The notes: generated by a model not told the origin, from the sequence alone. Counted from the stretch's first letter, positions 25,141-33,933 are shown. The stretch: 64,000 nucleotides of DNA from Paenibacillus lycopersici (GCF_010119935.1 NZ_CP048209.1:4715001-4779000); one strand, 5' to 3'. Numbers and translations: made by a program.

Positions 25141-26136
25141 CTATTGCTGCTCCTGCACGACGACAACGATCTTCCCGCGAACATGCCGCTCCGCCAATCG
25201 CGTCAGTTCCTGCGGCACTTCCGCCAGCGCGATGCGCTTGCCGATCATCGGATCGATCTCTCCGGCCGCCAGCATCGCCATGAATGCCTCCGCCATCGCC
25301 GCCAGGTCGCGTTCCGCCCTCGAATCGCCCGACAAGTACGCGCCCGACAGCATCATCTTGTGCACGGTGAACGTCCTGTGGGACGGCTGGAAATCGGCCA
25401 CCGTTTCCGGAGCGCCCGCAACGCATGCCAGCTGGCCGCCGAACGCCAGCGCGGACAGATCCGCCTGCGCCGTCTGGCGGTTGATCGTGTTCAGCGTATA
25501 ATCGGCGCCAAGCCCGTTCGTCAAAGCCATTACGCGTTCGCGCACATCCTCGGTGTTGTAGTCGATGACCGCATCGGCCCCGAGCGACTTCACGTAATCG
25601 GCGTTCGCCGCGGATGCCGTCGCGAGAATCGGGGAAGCCCCGAGCGCTCTCGCCAGCTGAACGGCGTACCCGCCGACGCCGCCCGCGCCCGCATGGATCA
25701 AGATCGAATGTCCGGGGCGGACGTTCATCTTGCGGATCAGCGCTTGATAAGCCGTCATGCCGGCGCAAGGGAACGCCGCCGCGGCCTCGAAGGACAGACC
25801 GTCCGGGATGCGGGCGGCCGCGGTCGCCTGCGCGATGCCGTATTCCGCGAAGGAGCCCGGCTTCGTGAAATTGCCGTGGTAGGCGACGCGGTCGCCTACG
25901 GACCATGCCGTAACGCCTTCGCCGACTTGATCGACGATGCCGGCACCGTCCAGGCCCGGAACGAACGGATATGTCCATGCCGGATTCCCGTTCTTCGCCA
26001 TTTTGTAATCCGCCGGATTCAAGCTTGCCGCCATGATGCGCACTCTGATTTCGCCGATTCCCGGCTCGGGAACCGGCAGCTCCGCCAGCGCGAACGTATG
26101 CGGTTCGCCGGGAGCGTGAAGCACGATTGCTTTCAT
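25141..26136 (-). CDS. zinc-independent MDR oxidoreductase (quinone oxidoreductase-like)
   Basis: A 331-residue medium-chain dehydrogenase/reductase of the NADPH:quinone reductase (zeta-crystallin) branch. The catalytic-domain opening is MKAIVLHAPGEPHTFALAEL with AASLNPADYKMAKN, and the NADP-binding Rossmann motif is ILIHAGAGGVGGYAVQLARA (AxxGxxG, residues about 148-167). The zinc ligands of alcohol dehydrogenases are absent. Likely reduces quinones or enones with NADPH; the physiological substrate is unknown. It is monocistronic: the terminator follows and the upstream gap of about 190 bases leads to the broken chemotaxis receptor gene. Confidence 0.85.
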   Translation of the reverse strand: MKAIVLHAPGEPHTFALAELPVPEPGIGEIRVRIMAASLNPADYKMAKNGNPAWTYPFVPGLDGAGIVDQVGEGVTAWSVGDRVAYHGNFTKPGSFAEYGIAQATAAARIPDGLSFEAAAAFPCAGMTAYQALIRKMNVRPGHSILIHAGAGGVGGYAVQLARALGASPILATASAANADYVKSLGADAVIDYNTEDVRERVMALTNGLGADYTLNTINRQTAQADLSALAFGGQLACVAGAPETVADFQPSHRTFTVHKMMLSGAYLSGDSRAERDLAAMAEAFMAMLAAGEIDPMIGKRIALAEVPQELTRLAERHVRGKIVVVVQEQQ

Positions 26137-26324
26137 TCCGTCAGCACCTTCCTTAATCGAATTCGTTCCCCCAGGAGCTTCGGCCCGGCCCAGCGCGACT
26201 ATGCGGACGGATGGCGTACCCGGCCTGCAAGAAAAGGCTGTCGGTCACATGAAGGCGGAATCCTCCACCGCCATTATCCTCGCCATCTCCGTCTCCCGTT
26301 AGCCTCCGCGAAGGGTTGGCTTCA

Positions 26325-27688
26325 TCAATAGATGAACATCTCCACCGATTCATTCAATTTCTCCACCAAGGCCGATAATTCCTGCGAAGCCGCGGCCGTT
26401 TGTTCGGCAGCCGCCGCCGCTTGCTCGCTGATCGATGCGACCGACTCGATTTCGCCCATCATGCCGTACGCTTTCCCGCTCTGGTCTTCGCTCGACCTCG
26501 TAATCTCGCCGACCATCCGGTACGTATCGTTGACCTTCATCCGTATGCCGTCGAACGATTGACGCGTCTGCGCGATCTGGGAAACGCCCTCGACGACGGC
26601 CTGAACGCTGCGGGCCGCGTTATCCTGCATCCCTTTGATGATCGTGGCGATCTGCTTCGTCGCCTCGCCGCTGCGCTCGGCAAGCTTGCGCGCCTCGTCG
26701 GCGACGACCGCGAAGCCGCGTCCTTGATCGCCGGCCCGCGCCGCTTCGATCGCCGCGTTCAAGGCGAGCAGGTTCGTCTGCTCCGCGATTTCGTTGATCA
26801 CTTCGATAATGTCGCCGATCTTCTTCGAATCCCGCTCCAACAGCGCCATCTGCGCTTGGCCTGCTCCATCTTGTCGATCGACGTGTTAATGAACGAATTG
26901 CCTTCGCCCGCGATATCGACTGCCTCCTGCGATAGCCCCTTCGCATGATTCGCGTTCGACGCCACTTGATCCATCGACGATTCCAGACCCGCGAACAGCC
27001 GAGACATCGTTCGCGCGCGATCGGCCTGATCCACGCTTCCCTGGGCGACTTCTTCCGTGCTCGCCGTTATTTGCAGCGCCGCGTTGGCCACGCTGCCCGA
27101 AGCGGCTGAAACCTGCCCGATCGTGGCGGACAGCGACTCCAGCATCGCATTCATACTGCCGGCCAAGATGCCGAGCTCGTCCTTCGTCTTGACGTTCAGC
27201 CTCGGCCTCAAGTCGCCTTTAGCAAGCTCGCGCACGGTATCGGTTATGTACAGAATCGGCTTCACGAACCGCGGATTATAGGTCCGGTCGGACAGGTCCA
27301 CCGGTTTGCCGTCATGGAGCTTGACGCTCTCGCCCGTCAGCGTCAAGCTGACCGCGGCGCCGACCATATCGGGATTCTGGCTGCTGAACGTCCGGAGCAG
27401 GTCGATATGCTTCTGCGCGTCAAGGCCGTTCAATTGACCGATGCTGGCCAGCGACTCCAGCTTCGCGACCTTGGTCTGAATATCTTGATCCAAGCGGACC
27501 GCAACGCTCTCCGTCTGCAGCTTCAATTGTTCGGCAATCTGTTTGCGGGACAAAGAAGCGTTGGGGATAAACAATGCGAAAGACATGGCAACGACGATCA
27601 AGATCGAAATAACGAGCGTTGAGGCGATAAGCTTCGTCGCCAACTTCTGGGATGTAAATCGCTGCACTGCTTTGCACCATGCAGTCAT
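26325..27688 (-). pseudogene. methyl-accepting chemotaxis protein, frameshifted and internally deleted
   Basis: Two lesions are visible. First, TM1 (LIASTLVISILIVVAMSFAL) and the start of a dCache sensor ending in DLSDRTY run directly into HAMP-like VKPILYITDTVRELAKGDLR; most of the dCache domain and the whole of TM2 are missing, in frame. Second, near 26845 one base is lost in a stretch that should read KMEQAKAQMALLERD, shifting the frame before the signalling tip. Downstream the tip is intact (AEQTNLLALNAAIEAARAGD, GRGFAVVADEARKLAERSGE). A sequencing error could explain the second lesion but not the first, so this receptor is most likely dead. Confidence 0.85.
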
Positions 27689-27892
27689 ACGGATGATTTC
27701 GCTCCTTCGACGTGTTGTGCAAATGGATTTGTTGCTTCGTTCCCGAGGATGCCGGCTGCCCTAGCCTTATTCATGCGCTCACCATATGTACGAGTTTGCT
27801 AATTCCAGCCGGCTGAGCAGACATGGCTACTACGATATAAAAAAGTTGTTAGAATACTTTGCGCGCAGTCATTTGAAAATTGTTAAGAAACG

Positions 27893-27942
27893 ACACAAGG
27901 TTACGCCGGCAGTTCGCGCGAACCGCCGTCGTAACCTTGTGT
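27893..27942. repeat. 50-bp near-perfect palindrome
   Basis: The 25 bases at 27893-27917 (ACACAAGGTTACG, C, CGGC, A, GTTCGC) are the reverse complement of 27918-27942 with two mismatches and no spacer. No T-run follows, so it is not a standard terminator. The surrounding stretch 27689-28075 holds no gene that I can support. Confidence 0.85.
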
Positions 27943-28075
27943 ACCTGCCTCGTTCCGAGATGCCGATCGCGTTCAGGATGCGCGTTCAGCTCCAGCTCGA
28001 ATGCCTCCTGGAGCGGCCCGACCGTTCCCGCCGCAACTGGGAGGCGTTACCGAGGGCTCACCGCATGGAGCGATG

Positions 28076-28194
28076 AATTCCTGCCCTCGGAAAGGATTTC
28101 CCCGAGGTTTCTCGGGCTAGGCCTCGAAATCCTGCCTTCGGGAAGGATTTCCCGGGGTTTCTCCGCCCTGAGCGCAGAAATTTTGCCTTCGGGA
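28076..28194 (+). repeat. 51-bp tandem repeats, left part (split by the insertion element)
   Basis: Units start at 28080, 28131 and 28182. Each holds a hairpin of the form AATCCTGCC-TTCG-GGAAGGATT, i.e. a C(UUCG)G tetraloop in RNA. The third unit is cut after CCTTCGGGA by the insertion element and resumes beyond 29598. Confidence 0.85.
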
Positions 28195-28288
28195 CAGTAG
28201 ACTTGCAAAGAACCTCACACACCTGCTGCAGAATAGAAAAAAGTCGTGGCTAAATTGGAAAGCTTCCATTCAGTCAGCTTTACCCGCC

Positions 28289-28500
28289 GCAGACCGGCAA
28301 AAGTGTCGATAATGTTGCCATTCGAGCAGCTTTATCCGCTGCAGACTGGCAAAAATACAGATAATGTTGCCATTCGAGCAGCTTTATCCGCTGCAGACTG
28401 GCAAAAATACAGATAATGTTGCCATTCGGGCAGCTTTATCCGCTGCAGATTAGCAAAAATGCCGATAAAGTTGTCATTCGGACAGCTTTACCTCCCGCAG
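28289..28500 (-). repeat. 52-bp tandem repeats inside the insertion element, five units
   Basis: Units start at 28289, 28341, 28393, 28445 and 28497, each exactly 52 bp from the next, with the core GCAGACTGGCAAAAATA, ATAATGTTGCCATTCG and AGCTTTATCCGCT. They are the reverse complement of the family at 2484-2794 and lie between the outer and the inner copy of the IS left end. Confidence 0.9.
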
Positions 28501-28518
28501 ACCAGTAGCTTTGCAAAG

Positions 28519-29420
28519 AACCTACCACGGGCAGTGGAAAACTTTACAAATAAAGAGAGTTCCCCTTCGGATCGTTACGCGAAGAAGTTGACGTTTGGGA
28601 ACACCTCGCTTCTTTTTCTGGAAGCCATTTTACGCGGCCGTCCCTTGCAGGAAATGGCCGATCACTTAGAAAGTTCACCGTGGATGCAACGTTGGTTGGG
28701 ACTGTCCTCCATCCGCGCCTCCAGTTTGCATCGCAAACTCGAACGACTGCCGACGGAATCGTTGCAGGAGCTTTGTCATCAAGCCGCCAAAAAGCTTGCT
28801 ACGATGTACTGCGATGCGAGCCTTCGATCGCTTGGACGACTAGCCGCTGTCGATTCTTCCATGGTTACCCTCGGTAGCAAACGTGCCGAATGGGCCTATG
28901 TTTCAAAGGATTTTCACGCCAACAAGCTCCACCTGAGCTTAGGATTGGTCAATGAGACAACGTCCTATCCCTTGCGGACGGTGCTGTCGACGGCCGTCGA
29001 CTCTGACAACGACGACGAAGTGCTAGCTGCGCTGGTGGAGCCTTCGGATGTCACCTGTGTTTTCGATCGCGGCTAAGTGAATTACGGTCGGTACATCGCT
29101 TCGAACGAGAACGACATTCGCTTCGTCGCGCATCCGCTTCAACAAATAAGTTTCGCACCATCCGCGAACGTAAGTGCAGCGGGGAGATCAAACGGGATGC
29201 GACAGTCGAAGTCGTTGATGCGAAAAGCGGCTGTAAGACCCACTTGCGTTTGGTTGAATACCGTTTTTTGGGTACGCGTAAGAAATGGCCTGCCATTCGC
29301 GTCTTGACGAACCGAACAGATTTAACGGCCAAACAAATCGCGCGCATCTATGCCTGGCGCTGGAAAATCGAAATTTTCCGTACGCATTCTGGTCTACTAA
29401 AGCATGACAAATCCATTTAA
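28519..29420 (+). pseudogene. IS4-family DDE transposase, inactivated
   Basis: The frame opens around 28519 (NLPRAVENFTNKESSPSDRY) without a convincing start codon, passes the first catalytic aspartate in LAAVDSSMVTLGSKRAEW and the second in VTCVFDRG, then meets TAA at 29074-29076 where a tyrosine codon TAT is expected. A frameshift follows near 29120-29160. A second frame then gives IRERKCSGEIKRDATVEVVD and the glutamate region QIARIYAWRWKIEIF, ending prematurely after HDKSI. Transposases of this type are normally about 400 residues. At least two independent lesions make it inactive. Confidence 0.88.
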
Positions 29421-29598
29421 AAAACGGTGTTACCTACATGGTAGCAGGGGATTTGCTTTGTTTTTTGACTGCTTCCGCTGCAAATGCCCTCTCGAACTTA
29501 AGGTGCGAAAACGCCGGAATTATATGACTCATTCAAGTGCAAGAGGAGCCATTTCCCTTGTTGCAGCCACACGTGTTAGGTAGTTTGCAAAGCTGCTG

Positions 29599-29785
29599 CC
29601 TTCGGGAAGGATTTCCTGTGGTTTTTCCGCCCTGACGCCGAAATCCTGCCTTCGGGAAGGATTTCCCGAGGATCCCCAGCCCTGAGCGCCGAATTCCTGC
29701 CCTCGGGAAGGATGTCCCGAGGACTCGCCACACGCCAACCTTGAATTCCTGCCCTCGCGATGGTTTCCGCGAGGGTCCCAAATCG
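29599..29785 (+). repeat. 51-bp tandem repeats, right part
   Basis: Continuation of the interrupted array: TGCCTTCGG or TGCCCTCGG words recur at 29595, 29645, 29696 and 29748. The last unit is diverged (CCCTCGCGA in place of CCCTCGGGA, with compensating GCGAGGG). This is the gap between the insertion element and the serine dehydratase gene. Confidence 0.8.
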
Positions 29786-29846
29786 GTTTGATGCAGAGCG
29801 CAAACGAAGCATACAAGATGCAGCATAAGCATAGGCAACAGCACCT

Positions 29847-30734
29847 TTATGGCGTCCGTTGATCCTTGGCGAGCTGCTGGGCGATGCGCTTGCCCGTCGG
29901 CGTTCCGGCCAGTCCGCCTTGCGCCGTCTCGCGGTGCGCGCTCGGCATGGCGCTGCCGACTTCCAGCATCACCTGAATCACTTCGTCCGACGGAATCGCG
30001 CTGCGGACGCCGGCCAGCGCCATATCGGCGGCGGCCAAGGCCGTGACCGCCCCGAAGCCGTTGCGGACGATGCACGGAATCTCGACAAGCCCTGCGACCG
30101 GATCGCAGATCAGTCCGAGCGTGTTCTTCAATGCCAATCCGACCGCATGGACGGACTGGGCGGGACTTCCGCCCTTCAGCTCGACGAGCGCGCCCGCCGC
30201 CATGCCGATCGCGGAGCCGATCTCGGCCTGGCAGCCGCCTTCCGCGCCGGAGATAAAGGCATTGTTCGCGATAACGTACCCGAGCGCCCCGGCGCAGAAC
30301 AGCCCGTCGACCATCCGGTCGTCGTCCCACCCGTACCGTTCCTGGCTGCTGACGAACACGCCGGGAATGATGCCGCAGGAGCCGGCGGTCGGCGTTGCGA
30401 CGACGCGGCCCATCGAGGCGTTCACCTCGGACACGGCGATCGCGTACGCCATGGCATCGCCGGCGTGCGGCTGCAGCGATGCTTCATGCTCGCGCGAATA
30501 CGCATGCAGCCTTTTCGCGTCTCCGCCGGTCAGCCCGCTGCGAGACGGCTTGTCGGAGTAGATCCCCTTCCGGACGGCTTCTTTCATAATGCCGTAATAG
30601 TCAAGCATCTTCTTCCGTTCCCGTTCGGCCGTCTGCCCGGATTCCATCGCCTGGTCTTCCAGCATGACGGCAGAAATCGGCCTATTCGCTTTGGCGCAAG
30701 CTTGCGCCAATTCGGCTAGCGTGCGGAATCTCAA
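29847..30734 (-). CDS. sdaAA: L-serine ammonia-lyase, iron-sulfur dependent, alpha subunit
   Basis: A 295-residue alpha chain of the two-subunit [4Fe-4S] serine dehydratase, which converts L-serine to pyruvate and ammonia. Landmarks: SRSGLTGGDAKRLHAY, the conserved VVATPTAGSCGIIPGVF containing a cluster cysteine, GYVIANNAFISGAEGGCQAE and GLICDPVAGLVEIPCIVRN with two further conserved cysteines. It starts at TTG 30734, which overlaps the stop of the beta-subunit gene, so the two chains are translationally coupled. No terminator is visible downstream, where the 51-bp repeats begin. Confidence 0.93.
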   Translation of the reverse strand: MRFRTLAELAQACAKANRPISAVMLEDQAMESGQTAERERKKMLDYYGIMKEAVRKGIYSDKPSRSGLTGGDAKRLHAYSREHEASLQPHAGDAMAYAIAVSEVNASMGRVVATPTAGSCGIIPGVFVSSQERYGWDDDRMVDGLFCAGALGYVIANNAFISGAEGGCQAEIGSAIGMAAGALVELKGGSPAQSVHAVGLALKNTLGLICDPVAGLVEIPCIVRNGFGAVTALAAADMALAGVRSAIPSDEVIQVMLEVGSAMPSAHRETAQGGLAGTPTGKRIAQQLAKDQRTP

Positions 30735-31411
30735 GCGGGATCGCCACCGTTCACGTCCATATAACTGACCTCCTTCACGTTCGGCAGCCGTTTGACGCGC
30801 GCAAGCAGCTTCGCCGGAATGGCCGCATCCGCTTCGATCGCCGTCGCCGCCTCGCCCAGCCTTGCTTTGCGGTCGACATCCATATAGCCGATATTGACCC
30901 CCGCTTCGCCTAGCAGCCGCGTAATGCCGGCCAGCATGCCGGGGCGGTCGTCATGGTAGACGATGACCGTCGGGTACCGGCCGGTCATCTTGAGATCGAA
31001 GCCGTTCACCTCCACGATCTCGATGTTGCCGCCGCCGATCGAGCAGCCGGTCAGGCTCATGCGCCGGCGTCCTCCGCGCAGCGCAACGCTCAGCGTATTC
31101 GGATGAACGGCCGGCACGCCGCTCGTACGAATCAGGACTTTCATGCCGGCGGCTTCGGCGATGGCCGGCGAATCGGGAATGCGCTCGTCGTCGGTCCGGA
31201 GCCGGAGCAATCCGGCGATAACGGCGATGTCGCTCCCATGTCCGCGGTATGTTGCCGCCAAGGAGCCGAAGAACGTGATTTCCGCGCGTTCCGGCTGCCT
31301 GCCGAACAACTGCGCCGCCGCCCTTCCGAGCGTGAGCACGCCCGCCGTATGCGAGCTCGACGGACCGATCATGCCCGGGCCGATGATGCTGAATACGTCT
31401 TTGAACCGCAT
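30731..31411 (-). CDS. sdaAB: L-serine ammonia-lyase, iron-sulfur dependent, beta subunit
   Basis: A 226-residue beta chain. The first 70 residues hold the serine-binding signature IGPSSSHTAGVLTLGRAAAQ; the C-terminal part is an ACT domain (about 145-220, VIVYHDDRPGMLAGITRLLG and VNIGYMDVDRK), which in this enzyme class acts as regulatory or L-serine-binding module. The gene is upstream of and overlaps sdaAA. The preceding gap of 90 bases to the DHDPS-like gene allows either a joint operon or a separate promoter. Confidence 0.93.
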   Translation of the reverse strand: MRFKDVFSIIGPGMIGPSSSHTAGVLTLGRAAAQLFGRQPERAEITFFGSLAATYRGHGSDIAVIAGLLRLRTDDERIPDSPAIAEAAGMKVLIRTSGVPAVHPNTLSVALRGGRRRMSLTGCSIGGGNIEIVEVNGFDLKMTGRYPTVIVYHDDRPGMLAGITRLLGEAGVNIGYMDVDRKARLGEAATAIEADAAIPAKLLARVKRLPNVKEVSYMDVNGGDPA

Positions 31412-31499
31412 CCCGGCGATTCACCGCCTTCGCTCCGAATTTGCCGCGGCTTTACTTGGCTGCCGCATTATGTCATAGCGTTGCCGACCTTGCCTTCGT

Positions 31500-32567
31500 C
31501 TATGCCAGCCACGCCGCAAGATGTTCCCGAACGAATGCATCGTCGTTCAGATGCGGGTAGTCCCTGTAAACGCGGTCGATCTCTTCCGCTTGGCCGGGCG
31601 AAAGCTGCTCGCTCGGATTCAGGCACCATGTTCCCTGCATCAGCCCTTGACGCCGCAGCACCTCATGGATGCCCGGTATGCAGCCGGCGAAGCCATGCGA
31701 CGGATCGAAGAACGCCGCGTTCGCGTCCGTCACGTCGATGCCGCGCGTCAGCCACTCCTGCGGAAGCCGCTCTTCCTGCCGCGCTTGTTTGACCGCCTCC
31801 AGCAGCTCCACCGCCTTGCGCGTCCATACCGCCCAATGCCCGAGCAAGCCGCCGGCGATCCGCTTCTCGATCGTCCGTCCGTCAGCCTGGAAGCGATAGG
31901 CCGTCAGCAAATCGTTCACGATATTATCGTCGTTGCCGGTGTACAGCGCGATGTCGTCCCGTCGGCCGGATGCGCAGACCGCCCTGACGACATCGATCGT
32001 CTGATAGCGGTTGAAAGGTGCCATCTTGATCGCGACGACGCCGGGAATATCGGCGAACGCCCGCCAGAACGCATAGCTGAGCACGCGTCCGCCGACGGAC
32101 GGCTGCAAGTAAAAACCGAACACCGGCAAAATCGCGGCGATTCGCTCCGTCCGGTCCAGCAGCTCCCACTCGGTCAAGCCGTGCAGGCCGCCCATGCTGA
32201 GCAGCCCGGCGTCGTAGCCGAGCCCGGCGGCCAGCTTCGCTTCGCGGATCGCCTGCTCCGCCGGCCCGCAAATGCCGGCGACCTGGATGAACGGGCGCCG
32301 CAGACGGGCGCGCTCGACTTCTTCGGCGGCGAGGCGAAGCACCCGCTCATAGAGATTAATTCGCGGATCGCGGATTTCGAACTGCGTCGAGTGCACGCCG
32401 ACGGCGATGCCGCCAGCGCCCGCAGCGAGATAATAGCGGGTCAAGGCCCGCTGATGCCGGATATCGAGCTGCCGGTTCGCGTCAAGCGCCAGCGGATGCG
32501 CCGGAATGACGAGCCCTTCATGCAGCGCGCGGCTTTGTTCGGGGGACAAGGACGAGTGGGCACGCAT
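31500..32567 (-). CDS. dihydrodipicolinate synthase-family (DapA-like) aldolase/lyase
   Basis: A 355-residue TIM-barrel protein of the DHDPS/N-acetylneuraminate lyase superfamily, longer than DapA (about 290). Seen: LVIPAHPLALDANRQLDIRH, the barrel phrase YYLAAGAGGIAVGVHSTQFE, and the Schiff-base lysine candidate in DIPGVVAIKMAPFNRYQT. The C-terminal extension after 290 is unusual. Start ATG lies just three bases after the stop of the epimerase gene, so they form an operon. Members outside lysine synthesis act on keto-acid sugars; with an epimerase-type dehydrogenase beside it, a sugar-acid degradation role is a reasonable inference, not proof. Confidence 0.8.
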   Translation of the reverse strand: MRAHSSLSPEQSRALHEGLVIPAHPLALDANRQLDIRHQRALTRYYLAAGAGGIAVGVHSTQFEIRDPRINLYERVLRLAAEEVERARLRRPFIQVAGICGPAEQAIREAKLAAGLGYDAGLLSMGGLHGLTEWELLDRTERIAAILPVFGFYLQPSVGGRVLSYAFWRAFADIPGVVAIKMAPFNRYQTIDVVRAVCASGRRDDIALYTGNDDNIVNDLLTAYRFQADGRTIEKRIAGGLLGHWAVWTRKAVELLEAVKQARQEERLPQEWLTRGIDVTDANAAFFDPSHGFAGCIPGIHEVLRRQGLMQGTWCLNPSEQLSPGQAEEIDRVYRDYPHLNDDAFVREHLAAWLA

Positions 32568-32570
32568 CGG

Positions 32571-33587
32571 TCAGAATTTCCCCTTTCGCTCTTGGAAATG
32601 CGTTGGCTTGTTGAGCGTCGCGCCGCCGGCCTCTACCCATTCCGCCACCCAGTCAATCATTTGCAGCAGCGACACGCGCGGGTAACCGAACAGCTTATGG
32701 CATTTGGCTGCGTTGTTCAGCAGGGCGTCCGGGGATTCCTCCCCTGCGAATACCGGCGCGGCCCCGAGCCGCTTGCCGAATTCCTCCGCGGCCCAGCGGA
32801 TCGATACCGTCTCCGGCCCCGTCACGTTCAGAACGTTGACCGGCGTCTCGCAGGCGAGCAGCGCGCGGATCGCGATCGCATTGGCGTCTCCCTGCCAGAT
32901 GACGTTGGCATGGCCCATCGCGAGCTGGATCGGCTTGCCGGCCTTGACCGATTTGGCGAGCTCCAGGAGGACGCCGTAGCGCATATCGATAGCGTAATTC
33001 AGCCGGTAGATGACCATCGGAATGCCGTACGTCTTGGAGAAATGCTCGAAAATCCGTTCCCGTCCAAGGCAGGACTGCCCGTATTCGCCGACCGGCGCCG
33101 GAGCTGCCGCTTCGCTCGCGCCGCCATGGCCGACAGGCGTAAACGGATACACATTGCCCGAAGAGAACACGACGATGCGCGAGCGGCGGAACTTCTCGGC
33201 TACCCGGCCCGGCACATACGCGTTCATCGCCCAGGTGAACGATTCATTGCCCGTCGTTCCGAATTTGGTGCCGGCCATGTAGATGATATTCGGCACGTCC
33301 GGCAGCGACTGAAGCGCCGCATCATCGAGCAGGTCGCAGGCGATCGTCTCGGCGCCGTCTGCGGACAGCCGCTCCTGAAGGCCCGCTTCGGAGAAGCGCG
33401 ATACGGCGATGACCTTTTTGCCGACGCCCGCTTGCCGGATCGCGTTCAGCAGCAGCCGCGCCAGACTCGGTCCCATTTTGCCGCCGACGCCGAGCAGCAT
33501 GATGTCCCCTTCGATGCGCCGGATGTCCCGGACGAGCGCTTCCGAAGGCTCGGCCAGCTTGGCTTCCAATTCTTCAATCGTTCTCAT
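32571..33587 (-). CDS. NAD-dependent epimerase/dehydratase (extended SDR)
   Basis: A 338-residue extended SDR. The nucleotide-binding loop is IMLLGVGGKMGPSLARLLLN (residues about 29-48), a GxGGxxG variant; further landmarks are PNIIYMAGTKFGTTGN and IVVFSSGNVYPFTPVGHGG. The usual Tyr-x-x-x-Lys is not seen: the site reads GEYGQSCLGRERIF, with YGQSCLG in place of YGxSKxxxE, so the catalytic lysine is replaced and activity may differ from classical members. First gene of the minus-strand operon with the DapA-like gene. ATG behind AAAGGAG. Confidence 0.78.
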   Translation of the reverse strand: MRTIEELEAKLAEPSEALVRDIRRIEGDIMLLGVGGKMGPSLARLLLNAIRQAGVGKKVIAVSRFSEAGLQERLSADGAETIACDLLDDAALQSLPDVPNIIYMAGTKFGTTGNESFTWAMNAYVPGRVAEKFRRSRIVVFSSGNVYPFTPVGHGGASEAAAPAPVGEYGQSCLGRERIFEHFSKTYGIPMVIYRLNYAIDMRYGVLLELAKSVKAGKPIQLAMGHANVIWQGDANAIAIRALLACETPVNVLNVTGPETVSIRWAAEEFGKRLGAAPVFAGEESPDALLNNAAKCHKLFGYPRVSLLQMIDWVAEWVEAGGATLNKPTHFQERKGKF

Positions 33588-33660
33588 GGATGGTTAGACT
33601 CCTTTCGGAATGAAAGATAAGTCATGCAGACTAGAATGAGGGTGAAGTGGTAGTTGAGGA

Positions 33661-33716
33661 ACTCGCGATGAAGGATTCGCGATGAAGGATTCGTGATGAG
33701 GGATTCGTGATGAGAA
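33661..33716 (+). repeat. four 14-bp direct repeats
   Basis: The word ATTCGYGATGARGG is repeated four times head to tail at 33661, 33675, 33689 and 33703. It lies in the 370-bp gap between the epimerase gene and argC; the rest of that gap holds the argC promoter and nothing else I recognise. Confidence 0.75.
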
Positions 33717-33895
33717 CGCGTCCTGTAGGGCTAGATGCGAAGGACATATGAAAGAAACAGAACAGGGTATGTACTTTCATCTTAGTCGCGCATTGGTTAA
33801 AAGACAAATCTTTTAATCGTCTTTAAATTATTGAAATAGCCGATATAACGTCTCCTAGGAAACAGCGTCGGATACCGCGAATTTCAATTAAGAGA

Positions 33896-33933
33896 TTGAA
33901 TATATATTCTTATCGTTGTATTATTATTCATTA
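33896..33933 (+). promoter_or_regulatory. argC promoter with ArgR/AhrC-like operator
   Basis: TTGAAT (33896-33901) and TATTAT (33919-33924) are separated by 17 bases. The palindrome TGAATATATATTC (33897-33909) matches the ARG-box consensus TGAATwwwwATTCA at all but the last base and covers the -35 element; TTATTCAT at 33923-33930 resembles a second half-site. Arginine-dependent repression is inferred. Confidence 0.68.

Larger units (their letters stand above)
28195..29598 (+). mobile_element. IS4-like insertion sequence, 1404 bp, with 9-bp target duplication
   Basis: Terminal inverted repeats of about 21-30 bases: the left end starts CAGTAGACTTGCAAAGAACC and the right end, reverse complemented, starts CAGCAGCTTTGCAAACTACC. 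The flanks 28186-28194 and 29599-29607 are both CCTTCGGGA, a 9-bp target duplication that restores a complete 51-bp repeat unit when the element is removed. Inside are five 52-bp tandem repeats, a second copy of the left end at 28503, and a decayed DDE transposase. The element is defective unless helped in trans. Confidence 0.85.

Noticed and set aside
28076..29785. CRISPR array, suggested by regularly spaced 51- and 52-bp repeats
   Set aside because: The units are contiguous tandem copies without unique spacers, and there are no cas genes nearby.
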